DNA of 64,000 nt from positions 256,626 through 320,625 of the forward strand of contig NZ_NXEJ01000006.1 of the NCBI RefSeq assembly GCF_002915175.1, written 5' to 3'. The position numbers and the translations under genes are program-made. The DNA is from Agrobacterium rosae. GTDB taxonomy: Bacteria > Pseudomonadota > Alphaproteobacteria > Rhizobiales > Rhizobiaceae. A model generated the notes under the pieces. That model had not been told where the DNA came from. It searched no databases and saw only the letters and a list, made by a program, of their open reading frames with translations. Numbering within the stretch: the first letter of the stretch is position 1; each line of letters starts with the position of its first letter. Of the stretch, positions 45,436 through 52,709 are shown piece by piece.

Positions 45436-45882
45436 TCACTCTTTCACCAAATTCTCCCTCAGGGCATTTAGCCGATCCCGCAACTGTCCAAGCTCCTCCA
45501 GACTGCACCCCGTCGCCTCGCCAATCGAGCGCATGACGTTGGCGGCTTTTTTCTTCATGTCGGCACCTTCCGGTGTCAGCGCGATCAGCACTTGACGCTC
45601 ATCCACCGTGCCGCGTTTGCGGGTAATCATGCCCGCCTGTTCCAACCGTTTCAGAAGCGGGGAAAGGGTGCCGGAGTCGAGGCCGAGCATTTCGCCCAAC
45701 ACTTTCACGGTTGCCGTTTCCTTTTCCCATAGCGCCATCAAAACGAGATATTGTGGATAGGTCAGGCCCAGTGGGTCGAGCAGAGGTTTATAGGCGCGGT
45801 TAAAGGCATGCGCTGCGCCGTAGAGCGCAAAACATATTTGCAGGTCGAGCCTCAAAAGGCCTTCCATCGTTCCGTCATCCAT
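45436..45882 (-). CDS. ohrR: Organic hydroperoxide-sensing MarR repressor
   Basis: This 148-residue protein begins near LLRLDLQICFALYGAAHAFNRAY, where Cys17 corresponds to the peroxidatic Cys of OhrR. The winged helix is VKVLGEMLGLDSGTLSPLLKRLEQAGMITRKRGTVDERQVLIALT. ATG at 45882 follows GGAG. It is divergent from ohr, with a palindrome in between, the known arrangement of ohrR-ohr in agrobacteria. Oxidation by organic peroxides would release the repressor and induce ohr. Confidence 0.93.
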   Translation of the reverse strand: MDDGTMEGLLRLDLQICFALYGAAHAFNRAYKPLLDPLGLTYPQYLVLMALWEKETATVKVLGEMLGLDSGTLSPLLKRLEQAGMITRKRGTVDERQVLIALTPEGADMKKKAANVMRSIGEATGCSLEELGQLRDRLNALRENLVKE

Positions 45883-46023
45883 TGTGTGGGCTCCAAATAT
45901 GCGGCTGGAGAGGGAACAATTTATCCCGTCACTCGGTTCCTGCCACATGCAAAAGGCAACGCAATCTTCCAAATTGTTATGTCAGAGATCGAAAAATATC
46001 TCAATGTGCAAAATTATATTGCG

Positions 46024-46038
46024 CACAATTCAATTGTG
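46024..46038. promoter_or_regulatory. OhrR operator candidate
   Basis: CACAATT-C-AATTGTG is a perfect 15-bp palindrome 41 bases before ohr. Its ACAATT/AATTGT core matches OhrR sites in other bacteria. Confidence 0.75.
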
Positions 46039-46079
46039 AGCTATATGAAACTCAACATCAACCGAAGGAAGTGAATGAC

Positions 46080-46502
46080 ATGGCTATTCTCTACACCACC
46101 CAGGCAAGCGCAACCGGCGGCCGTGCAGGCAACGCCAAGTCCGCAGACGGTGTTCTCGACGTCAAGCTGACCGTTCCAAAGGAACTGGGCGGCGATGGCG
46201 CAACGGGCACCAACCCTGAGCAGCTGTTTGCAGCTGGCTACTCTGCCTGCTTCCTCGGCGCGTTGAAGAACGTCGCTGGCAAGGAAAAGGTAAAAATCCC
46301 TGAAGACACGACTGTGACAGCAAGCGTTGGCGTTGGCCCGCGTGAAGATGGCGGCGGTTTCGGCATCGACGTATCGCTGAAGGTCAACATCCCCGGCCTC
46401 GACAAGGCAACAGCTGAAGACCTGGTCAAGAAGGCGCATATCGTTTGCCCTTACTCCCACGCACTGCGCACCTCCACTGAGGTTCCTGTTTCTGTCGAGT
46501 AA
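46080..46502 (+). CDS. ohr: Organic hydroperoxide resistance protein (thiol peroxidase)
   Basis: This 140-residue protein reduces organic hydroperoxides. It starts MAILYTTQASATGGRAGN. The two catalytic Cys residues are Cys57 in GYSACFLGAL and Cys123 in HIVCPYSHA, the Ohr/OsmC arrangement. ATG at 46080 follows AAGGAAG. It is divergent from ohrR and followed by a terminator at 46531. Lipoyl-dependent recycling is known for the family. Confidence 0.96.
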   Translation: MAILYTTQASATGGRAGNAKSADGVLDVKLTVPKELGGDGATGTNPEQLFAAGYSACFLGALKNVAGKEKVKIPEDTTVTASVGVGPREDGGGFGIDVSLKVNIPGLDKATAEDLVKKAHIVCPYSHALRTSTEVPVSVE

Positions 46503-46530
46503 TCTCGTCCCCCATGATTTTCGACACAGC

Positions 46531-46554
46531 AAGGGCTGGCACATTGCCAGCCCT
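46531..46554 (+). terminator. Terminator after ohr
   Basis: AAGGGCTGGC and GCCAGCCCTT form a 10-bp stem around ACATT, followed by CTTGCTTT. Confidence 0.85.
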
Positions 46555-46607
46555 TCTTGCTTTCAGAAATAAATCAGCTACATTCTTTCTATGGAAAGGA
46601 TATGCAC

Positions 46608-46991
46608 ATGAATATCCAGATCAAACCCGTCGCTGATTCCGCTGAACAGGGCAGGGTCGTTACCAAGGCGGTTGTCTCAGCCGCAGAGCGTCTCGGCCTG
46701 AATGCGGCGCGCATCGCCGATATTCTCGGGGTTTCGGCACCCACTGTTTCGCGCATGAAAAAGCTCGATTTCATTCTCGAGCCCGGCAGCAAAGCCTTCG
46801 AACTTTCCGTTTTGTTGATCCGCGTCTTTCGCTCGCTCGATGCTATCGTCGGCGGCGATGAAGCGGTGGCGCGCGCATGGCTGCGCAATCACAACGATGC
46901 GCTGGCTGATGTGCCTGCCGAAAAACTCACAACGATAACTGGATTGCTCGATGTCCTTGCCTATCTGGACGCCAGACGCGCTCCAATCTGA
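46608..46991 (+). CDS. MbcA/ParS/Xre-type antitoxin
   Basis: This 127-residue protein begins MNIQIKPVADS. The Xre-type HTH is LNAARIADILGVSAPTVSRMKK, followed by LSVLLIRVFRSLDAIVGGDEAVARAWLRNHNDAL, the DUF2384 (MbcA/ParS) part that binds the toxin. ATG at 46608 has AAAGGA seven bases upstream; the nearby ATG at 46602 is too close to it. It overlaps the RES-domain gene by 41 bases and probably also represses the operon. Confidence 0.9.
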   Translation: MNIQIKPVADSAEQGRVVTKAVVSAAERLGLNAARIADILGVSAPTVSRMKKLDFILEPGSKAFELSVLLIRVFRSLDAIVGGDEAVARAWLRNHNDALADVPAEKLTTITGLLDVLAYLDARRAPI

Positions 46992-47715
46992 AAAGCGTGA
47001 CATATCAGGTCCTTGGTGGCGGCTTGTGGAAGCGCAACATCAGGTTTCCACCATGAAGCTCGTCGATACTGTGAATGAGCAATCGCTGCTGGAGGATATT
47101 CTGGAAGGCAGCAAGCGGCGGTTCCCGCCGGAATGCGCTGACCTGGATTATCTGCTGGCGACACCGTTTCGCTATGATTCAGCCTATCCGCACGGCTCAC
47201 GCTTTCGCCGGGCAGGATGGACCAAGGGCGTTTATTATGCCGCCGCAAACGTTGAAACGGCGCTGGCCGAAATGGCGTTTTACCGCCTGCTGTTCTACGC
47301 GGAATCCCCCGCCACGCCGCTGCCCGCCAATGCGGCGGAGTACACCGCCTTCTCCGCCGAGATCGGCACATCCTCCGCACTCGATCTGACCAAGCCACGC
47401 CTTTCGGATGACAAGGCCATCTGGACGCATCCAACCGATTATGATCCCTGTCAGACGCTGGCAGAGACGGCGCGGGCGGCGGATATCGAAGCGATCCTCT
47501 ACCAGTCCGTCCGCGATCCCGATGGCGGTCTGAACATCGCGCTTCTGACGCCGTTGGCCTTTGCCAAAAAACAGCCGGTAGAGCGGGTCAGCTGGCGCAT
47601 TCGGCTGGCGAAGACCGGCATACAGGCGCTGTGCGAATTTCCCATGCGGCGTATTGGTTTTGCGGTGGAAGATTTTGCGGGCGACCCGCGCATTGCCGGG
47701 TTGTTAAGGGGGTAG
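46951..47715 (+). CDS. RES-domain toxin (NAD-degrading family)
   Basis: This 254-residue protein has the RES pattern: WWRLVEAQHQVST, then SRFRRAGWTKGVYYAAANVETALAEMAFYR with the conserved Arg, Tyr and Glu, and the late AILYQSVRDPDGGLNIALLTP with the conserved Ser. RES toxins degrade NAD+ (hydrolysis or phosphorolysis). The N-terminal extension, SLPIWTPDALQSEKRDISG, is variable. It overlaps the antitoxin frame by 41 bases, ensuring coupled translation. The product is somewhat longer than the minimal RES domain of about 150 residues. Confidence 0.9.
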   Translation: MSLPIWTPDALQSEKRDISGPWWRLVEAQHQVSTMKLVDTVNEQSLLEDILEGSKRRFPPECADLDYLLATPFRYDSAYPHGSRFRRAGWTKGVYYAAANVETALAEMAFYRLLFYAESPATPLPANAAEYTAFSAEIGTSSALDLTKPRLSDDKAIWTHPTDYDPCQTLAETARAADIEAILYQSVRDPDGGLNIALLTPLAFAKKQPVERVSWRIRLAKTGIQALCEFPMRRIGFAVEDFAGDPRIAGLLRG

Positions 47716-47718
47716 GAC

Positions 47719-47858
47719 CACCCACCACCTCCCTCATTCCTGTGCTTGTCACAGGAATCCAGCCGACGCGCGTCTGCGCGGCGGAGAGAGTCCTCCCAGC
47801 CCAAGGACTTGGGCTGACTAGATTCCTGTGACAAGCACAGGAATGAGGGTGGTGGGTG
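47719..47858. repeat. Long inverted repeat (intergenic mosaic element)
   Basis: The arms CACCCACCACC(TC)CCTCATTCCTG...CAGGAATC and their complement are about 40 bases each (47719-47760 and 47821-47858), flanking a 60-base centre with its own hairpin, CAGCCCAAG/CTTGGGCTG. Related sequence recurs at 52634-52666. Confidence 0.8.
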
Positions 47859-47883
47859 ATTGGTTGGCTGGTGGGGAGGGTGC

Positions 47884-48330
47884 CTACCCCAAATCCACAA
47901 GATCCCGCCGCAGCCGGTCCGCATCGCCGCTTTCGATTTGGGCCTCAACCTCGCCATGCGTCCGGGTCCAGATGGGAACGGCGGAAGCGAGCACGGCCAT
48001 ACCTTCTGCCGTCAATTTCAGCCGCTTGCCGCGCTTGTCTTTCGGGTCGGGTTCTATGGAGAGCAGGCCGCGCTTTTGCAATGGTTTCAACGCCGCCGTC
48101 AGCGTCGTGCGGTCCATGGCCAACAGGTTCGCCACTGGCCCCATCGGCGGTGGCTCGGGTCGGTTGAGGGACATCAGCAGGGAAAATTGCCCATTCGTCA
48201 GCCCCACCGGCTTCAACGCCATGTCGAAACGGCGGGCCAAGGCGCGTGCGGCGCGCTGCGCGTGCAGGCAGAGGCACGTATCGCGTACCAGAAGCGTGGT
48301 TGAAAAGGGAATCACCGCTGCGTTTGACAT
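47884..48330 (-). CDS. MarR-family transcriptional regulator
   Basis: This 148-residue winged-helix regulator has GLTNGQFSLLMSLNRPEPPPMGPVANLLAMDRTTLTAALKPLQKRG and the wing SIEPDPKDKRGKRLKLTAEGMAVL. Two Cys residues lie near the N-terminus (RDTCLCLHAQRAARAL), a spacing seen in some redox-responsive MarR proteins. It is divergent from the DUF899-DUF1579-VOC genes, with GTTGATATCAAC between them, so it probably controls that operon. Confidence 0.88.
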   Translation of the reverse strand: MSNAAVIPFSTTLLVRDTCLCLHAQRAARALARRFDMALKPVGLTNGQFSLLMSLNRPEPPPMGPVANLLAMDRTTLTAALKPLQKRGLLSIEPDPKDKRGKRLKLTAEGMAVLASAVPIWTRTHGEVEAQIESGDADRLRRDLVDLG

Positions 48331-48341
48331 AGGGGCAATAT

Positions 48342-48353
48342 GTTGATATCAAC
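48342..48353. promoter_or_regulatory. Putative MarR operator
   Basis: GTTGATATCAAC, a perfect 12-bp palindrome, lies 11 bases before the MarR start and 115 bases before the DUF899 gene. Confidence 0.55.
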
Positions 48354-48468
48354 GTAAATAGTCAAGCACATTTGTTTTCGTCGCCCGGCAGCATTTTACA
48401 CGCCAATCAAGCCAAAGCCACGTGACGAGCATTATTCTTGCAGATGATAGATCGAGGAGGATCGGATC

Positions 48469-49197
48469 ATGCCGCATGCTGTCGTTTCCAGAGAGGAGTG
48501 GCTGGAGGCCCGCAAGGCGCTTCTGGTAAAGGAAAAGGAACTGACCCGCGCCCGTGACAGGCTGAACGAAGCGCGCCGCGCTCTGCCTTGGGAACCGGTG
48601 ACGAAAGAGTATATCTTCGGCACGCCGTCCGGCCCCAAATCGCTGGGCGAGTTGTTCGGCAATCGCAGCCAGCTCATCGTCTACCACTTCATGCTGGCAC
48701 CGGATTGGGAAGAAGGCTGCGTCGGTTGCTCCTTCTTCGCCGACCATGTCGATGGCGCAATGGCACATTTGAAAGCAGGCGATGCCGCCTTCGTTGCGGC
48801 ATCCCGCGCGCCGCTGGACAAGATCGAGGCATACAAGGCGCGCATGGGCTGGAAATTCCCCTGGGTTTCCGCTGATGGCAGTGATTTCAACTATGATTAT
48901 CAGGCCTCGTTTCGCGATGAAGACGTCGCGTCCGGCACCATCCATTACAATTACACAGATATGCCCGCCATGGGCGATCTGAAGGATCTGCACGGCACCA
49001 GCGTTTTTGCGAAAGGCGAGGATGGCCAGATTTACCACACCTATTCCACCTATGCCCGTGGTGCAGAACAGACGCTGACGACGCTGATGCTGCTCGATCT
49101 GGTGCCGAAGGGCCGCAACGAGGAGGGCACCATGAACTGGGTGCGCCGCCACGATCAATATGAGAATGCCCCGAAACCCGCCAGCTGCTGCCATTAA
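48469..49197 (+). CDS. DUF899 family thioredoxin-like protein
   Basis: This 242-residue protein has LPWEPVTKEYIFGTPSGPKSLGELFG, then YHFMLAPDWEEGCVGCSFFADHVDG, with the CxxC (GCVGC) of the DUF899 family, and HLKAGDAAFVAASRAPLDKIEAYKARMGW. The C-terminal SCCH is an unusual Cys pair. ATG at 48469 follows GGAGG. It is first of three genes (DUF899, DUF1579, VOC) with gaps of 22 and 13 bases. Its role is unknown; redox activity is suggested by the CxxC. Confidence 0.85.
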   Translation: MPHAVVSREEWLEARKALLVKEKELTRARDRLNEARRALPWEPVTKEYIFGTPSGPKSLGELFGNRSQLIVYHFMLAPDWEEGCVGCSFFADHVDGAMAHLKAGDAAFVAASRAPLDKIEAYKARMGWKFPWVSADGSDFNYDYQASFRDEDVASGTIHYNYTDMPAMGDLKDLHGTSVFAKGEDGQIYHTYSTYARGAEQTLTTLMLLDLVPKGRNEEGTMNWVRRHDQYENAPKPASCCH

Positions 49198-49219
49198 CGC
49201 CACGAGGAGGAAGCCAGAG

Positions 49220-49708
49220 ATGGAAAGCGCAAAGCCGCAAAAAGAACACGCATTTCTCGAGCGCCTTGTCGGCGAATGGGTGATGATTTCAAGCTCCGGT
49301 TATGAAGGATACGATCCTGACGATGCCGAGCAGCGTTTCACCGAAAGCATCAAATCCGTCGGCGGTCTGTGGATTGTCAGCGATGGCAGGGGAAAGATGC
49401 CGGACGGGACGCCGATGGCGGCGATCATCACGCTCGGTTTCGACCCTGCAAAGGGCCATTATGTCGGTTCATGGATCGGCTCCATGATGACGACGCTGTG
49501 GGTCTACAAAGGCTGGCTGGAGCCGGACGGCAAGACGCTGGTGCTGGAGGCGCAGGGTCCGAAGTTCGATGGCAGCGGCGAAATCGTTACCTATCATGAT
49601 GTTCTTACATTGCACGATGATAATAGCCGCACTTTCTCCGGCAGCGTGTTGCAACCGGACGGAAGCTTCAAGCAGTTCATGTCCTCGGAATTCCGTCGCA
49701 AGCAATAA
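49220..49708 (+). CDS. DUF1579 family protein
   Basis: This 162-residue protein begins MESAKPQKEHAFLERLVGEW. WVMISSSGYEGYDPDDAEQRFTESIKSVGGLWIVSDG and YVGSWIGSMMTTLWVYKGWLEPDG fit DUF1579, a lipocalin-like beta barrel. ATG at 49220 follows GAGGAGG. It is the second gene of the DUF899-DUF1579-VOC set. The family has no known reaction; such domains often bind small ligands. Confidence 0.85.
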   Translation: MESAKPQKEHAFLERLVGEWVMISSSGYEGYDPDDAEQRFTESIKSVGGLWIVSDGRGKMPDGTPMAAIITLGFDPAKGHYVGSWIGSMMTTLWVYKGWLEPDGKTLVLEAQGPKFDGSGEIVTYHDVLTLHDDNSRTFSGSVLQPDGSFKQFMSSEFRRKQ

Positions 49709-49721
49709 TGGGAGTAAAGCA

Positions 49722-50504
49722 ATGTCAGATACACATGGGAAATTCATCTGGGCCGAACTGATGACGCCCGACAAGGATGCGGCAGGCCGCTTTTACAGCC
49801 ACGTCGTTGGCTGGGAGTTGAAGGACTTCGGTTCGCCGGAGATGGGTTATAAAATATTCGAGGCCAATGGTGTGGGGGTCGGCGGCATGATGGAGCTGAC
49901 GGATCAGCATAAAGGCGAGGGCATTCCGCCGAACTGGACACGCTATGTGGCGGTGGATGATGTGGACGCCTCGGCCAAGCTGTTCGAGGAAAAAGGCGGA
50001 AAAATCATGCGCCCGCCGCAGGACATCCCTGGAGTCGGCCGCTTTGGTGTCGTGACAGACCCTTACGGTGCGGTGTTGTGCATCATGAAGCCCCTGCCGA
50101 TGGATAGTAGCAGCGGCTTTCCGGAAGATACCCACACACTCAACGGCCATGTCGGCTGGAACGAGCTTTTCACCGATGACGTGGACAGCGCCATGGCGTT
50201 TTACGGCGATGTCTTCAGCTGGACCAAGGACCACGATATGGACATGGGTGACATGGGTCCGTACCGCATATTCGCCTATAATGGCAAAGCCATTGGCGGC
50301 ATCATGAAATGCCCGCCACAGGTACCCGTTTGCCACTGGGCCTATTATTTCAATGTCGATGGTCTGGACGACGCCGTTACCCGCGTCAGCACCGGCGGCG
50401 GCAAGGTTGTCAACGGCCCGATGGAAGTTCCCGGCGGTTCCTGGATCGTCAACTGCCAGGACCCGCACGGGGCTTATTTCTCGCTGGTTTCACCACGGAA
50501 ATGA
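49722..50504 (+). CDS. Two-domain VOC family protein (glyoxalase/bleomycin resistance fold)
   Basis: This 260-residue protein has two VOC modules. The first (about 1-125) begins GKFIWAELMTPDKDAAGRFYSHVVGWEL and ends FGVVTDPYGAVLCIMKP; the second (about 140-258) begins NGHVGWNELFTDDVDSAMAFYGDVFSW and ends WIVNCQDPHGAYFSLVSP. This CFP32-like double-VOC arrangement is common in actinobacteria and rhizobia. ATG 49722 lies 13 bases after the DUF1579 stop. The substrate is unknown; it may detoxify or bind a hydrophobic compound. Confidence 0.87.
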   Translation: MSDTHGKFIWAELMTPDKDAAGRFYSHVVGWELKDFGSPEMGYKIFEANGVGVGGMMELTDQHKGEGIPPNWTRYVAVDDVDASAKLFEEKGGKIMRPPQDIPGVGRFGVVTDPYGAVLCIMKPLPMDSSSGFPEDTHTLNGHVGWNELFTDDVDSAMAFYGDVFSWTKDHDMDMGDMGPYRIFAYNGKAIGGIMKCPPQVPVCHWAYYFNVDGLDDAVTRVSTGGGKVVNGPMEVPGGSWIVNCQDPHGAYFSLVSPRK

Positions 50505-50520
50505 AGTGGAGGGGTGGGGA

Positions 50521-51417
50521 TCACCCACCCCTCGGCAGCCGCACATGGTCGATGAAGGCGCGAAGCTTGGGTGCCAGATTGCGGCGGCTGGGGTAGTAGA
50601 GGTAGAAGCCTGCGAAGCTGTGGCAATAGTCTTCCAGCATCGGCACCAATTGCCCGCGCTCGATGTACGGGCGAAACGTTTCTTCCATTCCGAAGGTAAT
50701 GCCGGCGCCAGCGCAGGCGAGCTTGATCATGAGCTGCATGTCGTTGGTGGTAAATTCCGGCTGCACCGTCACGGCATATTCACGGTCATTTTCTGCAAAT
50801 TCCCAGCGGTATGGCGCAACGCCGGGGCGCGGACGCCAGCCAATGCAGCTGTGGCCAATAAGGTCTGCGGGGTGGGATGGCACGCCGTGGCGATCCCTAT
50901 AGGTGGGCGAACAGACCGGAAGCTGGCGTTGCTCGATCGATACGGGGACGGCGATCATGTCTTGCGCAATCAACTCGCCCAGCCGCACGCCCGCATCATA
51001 TTGCTCAGCCACGATATCGAATTCCTCATCGGTCACGATGATATCCAACTGAACATCCGGATAGGCCTCGGCAAAGCTGGCAAGCAGCGGGCCGGAGAGA
51101 AATCGTTCGGCAATCGACGACACAGCCAGTCGCAATTGCCCGCGCACGGCCCCGCCAAGTGATGAGGTGGTAAGCGCTGCCTGCGTGAGATTGGCGATGG
51201 ATGGAGACACCTGAGCATAAAGGTGTTGCCCCGCTTCCGTCAGGCTGACACTGCGCGTCGTGCGCTGCACCAGCGCTATTCCCATTACCTCTTCCAGCTT
51301 GCGGATGGTCTGGCTGACAGCGGAACGGGTAACGCCCAGCCGGTCAGCGGCAGCGCGGAAATTACGCTCGTCGGCGACCATGCAGAAAATCGAGAGAGCA
51401 TTGAGATCGATATGCAT
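50521..51417 (-). CDS. LysR-family transcriptional regulator
   Basis: This 298-residue regulator has the N-terminal HTH DERNFRAAADRLGVTRSAVSQTIRKLEE and the linker helix with VSLTEAGQHLYAQVSPSI. The C-terminal effector domain begins RGQLRLAVSSIAERFLSGPLL. It is divergent from an SDR gene, with 121 bases between them, the usual layout of a LysR regulator and its target. It converges with the VOC gene. The ligand is unknown. Confidence 0.92.
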   Translation of the reverse strand: MHIDLNALSIFCMVADERNFRAAADRLGVTRSAVSQTIRKLEEVMGIALVQRTTRSVSLTEAGQHLYAQVSPSIANLTQAALTTSSLGGAVRGQLRLAVSSIAERFLSGPLLASFAEAYPDVQLDIIVTDEEFDIVAEQYDAGVRLGELIAQDMIAVPVSIEQRQLPVCSPTYRDRHGVPSHPADLIGHSCIGWRPRPGVAPYRWEFAENDREYAVTVQPEFTTNDMQLMIKLACAGAGITFGMEETFRPYIERGQLVPMLEDYCHSFAGFYLYYPSRRNLAPKLRAFIDHVRLPRGG

Positions 51418-51538
51418 TGGTTAGATTTTCTATCCATTGACGTTAGCATTGAGGCAGTTATCACGACAATGCCACTGAACTATCTTGTTCGCAACAGCAC
51501 CGCTCCAACAGGCGGGCTGGGAAACAAGGAGATAAATC

Positions 51539-52261
51539 ATGACATTGAACAAAGTCGTTCTCATTACAGGTGCATCGAGCGGTATCGGCGAGGGCATCGC
51601 CCGCGAACTGGCCACTGCCGGCGCAAAACTCGTCATCGGCGCACGTCGTGTGGACCGTCTGGAAACGTTGGCGAATGAGCTTCGCCAGCTAGGCGCAGAG
51701 GTCGTTGCCCACCCCCTAGACGTGACGGACAGGGATAGCGTCGCAGCCTTTGCGGAAGCGGGACGCAAGGCGTTCGGTCCCATCGACGTCATCGTCAACA
51801 ATGCCGGCATCATGCCGCTGTCGCTGATGTCATCGCTGAAAGTCGATGAATGGGACCGCATGATCGACGTCAACATCAAGGGTGTGCTTTACGGTGTTGC
51901 TGCCGTGTTGCCGGAAATGACCAGCCGCAAATCCGGCCAGATCATCAACATCGCCTCCATCGGTGCGCTGGCGGTATCGCCAACGGCAGCGGTCTATTGC
52001 GCCACGAAATTCGCGGTGCGTGCCATTTCCGATGGGCTGCGTCAGGAAAACAAGGATATCCGCGTGACTTGCATTCACCCAGGCGTGGTGGAAAGCGAGC
52101 TGGCCGGAACAATCACCGACCCCGCTGCTGCGGAGCTGATGAAGGGCTATCGCGCCATCGCGCTGAAACCCGCCGCCATTGGCCGCGCCGTGCGCTACGC
52201 CATCGAGCAGCCAGAGGATGTCAATGTCAACGAAATCGTCGTTCGCCCGACCGCTGCGTGA
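51539..52261 (+). CDS. Short-chain dehydrogenase/reductase
   Basis: This 240-residue NAD(P)-dependent oxidoreductase has VVLITGASSGIGEGIARELA (cofactor loop), VIVNNAGIMPLSLM, the catalytic NIASIGALAVSPTAAVYCATKFAV (Ser, Tyr, Lys) and RVTCIHPGVVESELA. It follows AAGGAG. Divergent LysR control is likely. It is followed by an Atu4866-domain gene 12 bases downstream in the same orientation. The substrate is unknown. Confidence 0.92.
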   Translation: MTLNKVVLITGASSGIGEGIARELATAGAKLVIGARRVDRLETLANELRQLGAEVVAHPLDVTDRDSVAAFAEAGRKAFGPIDVIVNNAGIMPLSLMSSLKVDEWDRMIDVNIKGVLYGVAAVLPEMTSRKSGQIINIASIGALAVSPTAAVYCATKFAVRAISDGLRQENKDIRVTCIHPGVVESELAGTITDPAAAELMKGYRAIALKPAAIGRAVRYAIEQPEDVNVNEIVVRPTAA

Positions 52262-52273
52262 GGGGAGCAACCG

Positions 52274-52627
52274 ATGAACATGGTCTCGACCTCGGTTGCC
52301 ATCGCACTGGCAACCGCCGCCATTGATGGCATTTCACCCGCGGCCAACACCACCAGGGAGGTACAGATGACAAACCCGACATCCCAAAACCAAACTCACC
52401 CCTATCTCGGCATGTGGGTGACGGGCGATGGCCAAATCCGCCAAGAACTGCTGCCGAATGGACGATATGACGAAGCGCGTGGCAACCGAAAAAGCGCCTA
52501 TCGGGGGCGCTATGAGGTCAACGGCGATCATATCGACTATTGGGACGATACTGGTTTTACCGCGGATGGGAAGTTCGTGGACGATGTGCTGTACCACGGC
52601 GGCATGATTTTCTATCGGGAGAAGTGA
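52274..52627 (+). CDS. Atu4866-domain protein
   Basis: This 117-residue protein has an N-terminal stretch that looks like a signal peptide (MNMVSTSVAIALATAAIDG), then the small beta-rich domain HPYLGMWVTGDGQIRQELLPNGRYDEARG ... GRYEVNGDHIDYWDDTGFTADG, the Atu4866 family. Both ATG 52274 (after GGGGAG) and ATG 52370 (MTNPTSQNQ, after GGGAGG) have good ribosome sites, so a secreted and a cytosolic form are possible. It is cotranscribed with the SDR gene. The function is unknown; the fold is lipocalin-like in the structural family. Confidence 0.8.
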   Translation: MNMVSTSVAIALATAAIDGISPAANTTREVQMTNPTSQNQTHPYLGMWVTGDGQIRQELLPNGRYDEARGNRKSAYRGRYEVNGDHIDYWDDTGFTADGKFVDDVLYHGGMIFYREK

Positions 52628-52633
52628 CCTCTT

Positions 52634-52666
52634 CCCTCATTCCTGTGACGAGCACAGGAATGAGGG
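52634..52666. repeat. Palindromic repeat and probable terminator
   Basis: CCCTCATTCCTGTG and CACAGGAATGAGGG are perfect 14-bp arms around ACGAG, seven bases after the Atu4866 gene. It is the same sequence family as the element at 47719. Confidence 0.85.
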
Positions 52667-52709
52667 TGAGGGTAAGCACTGAAGTCTTTTTCTTGAAACG
52701 GTGCCTTTT

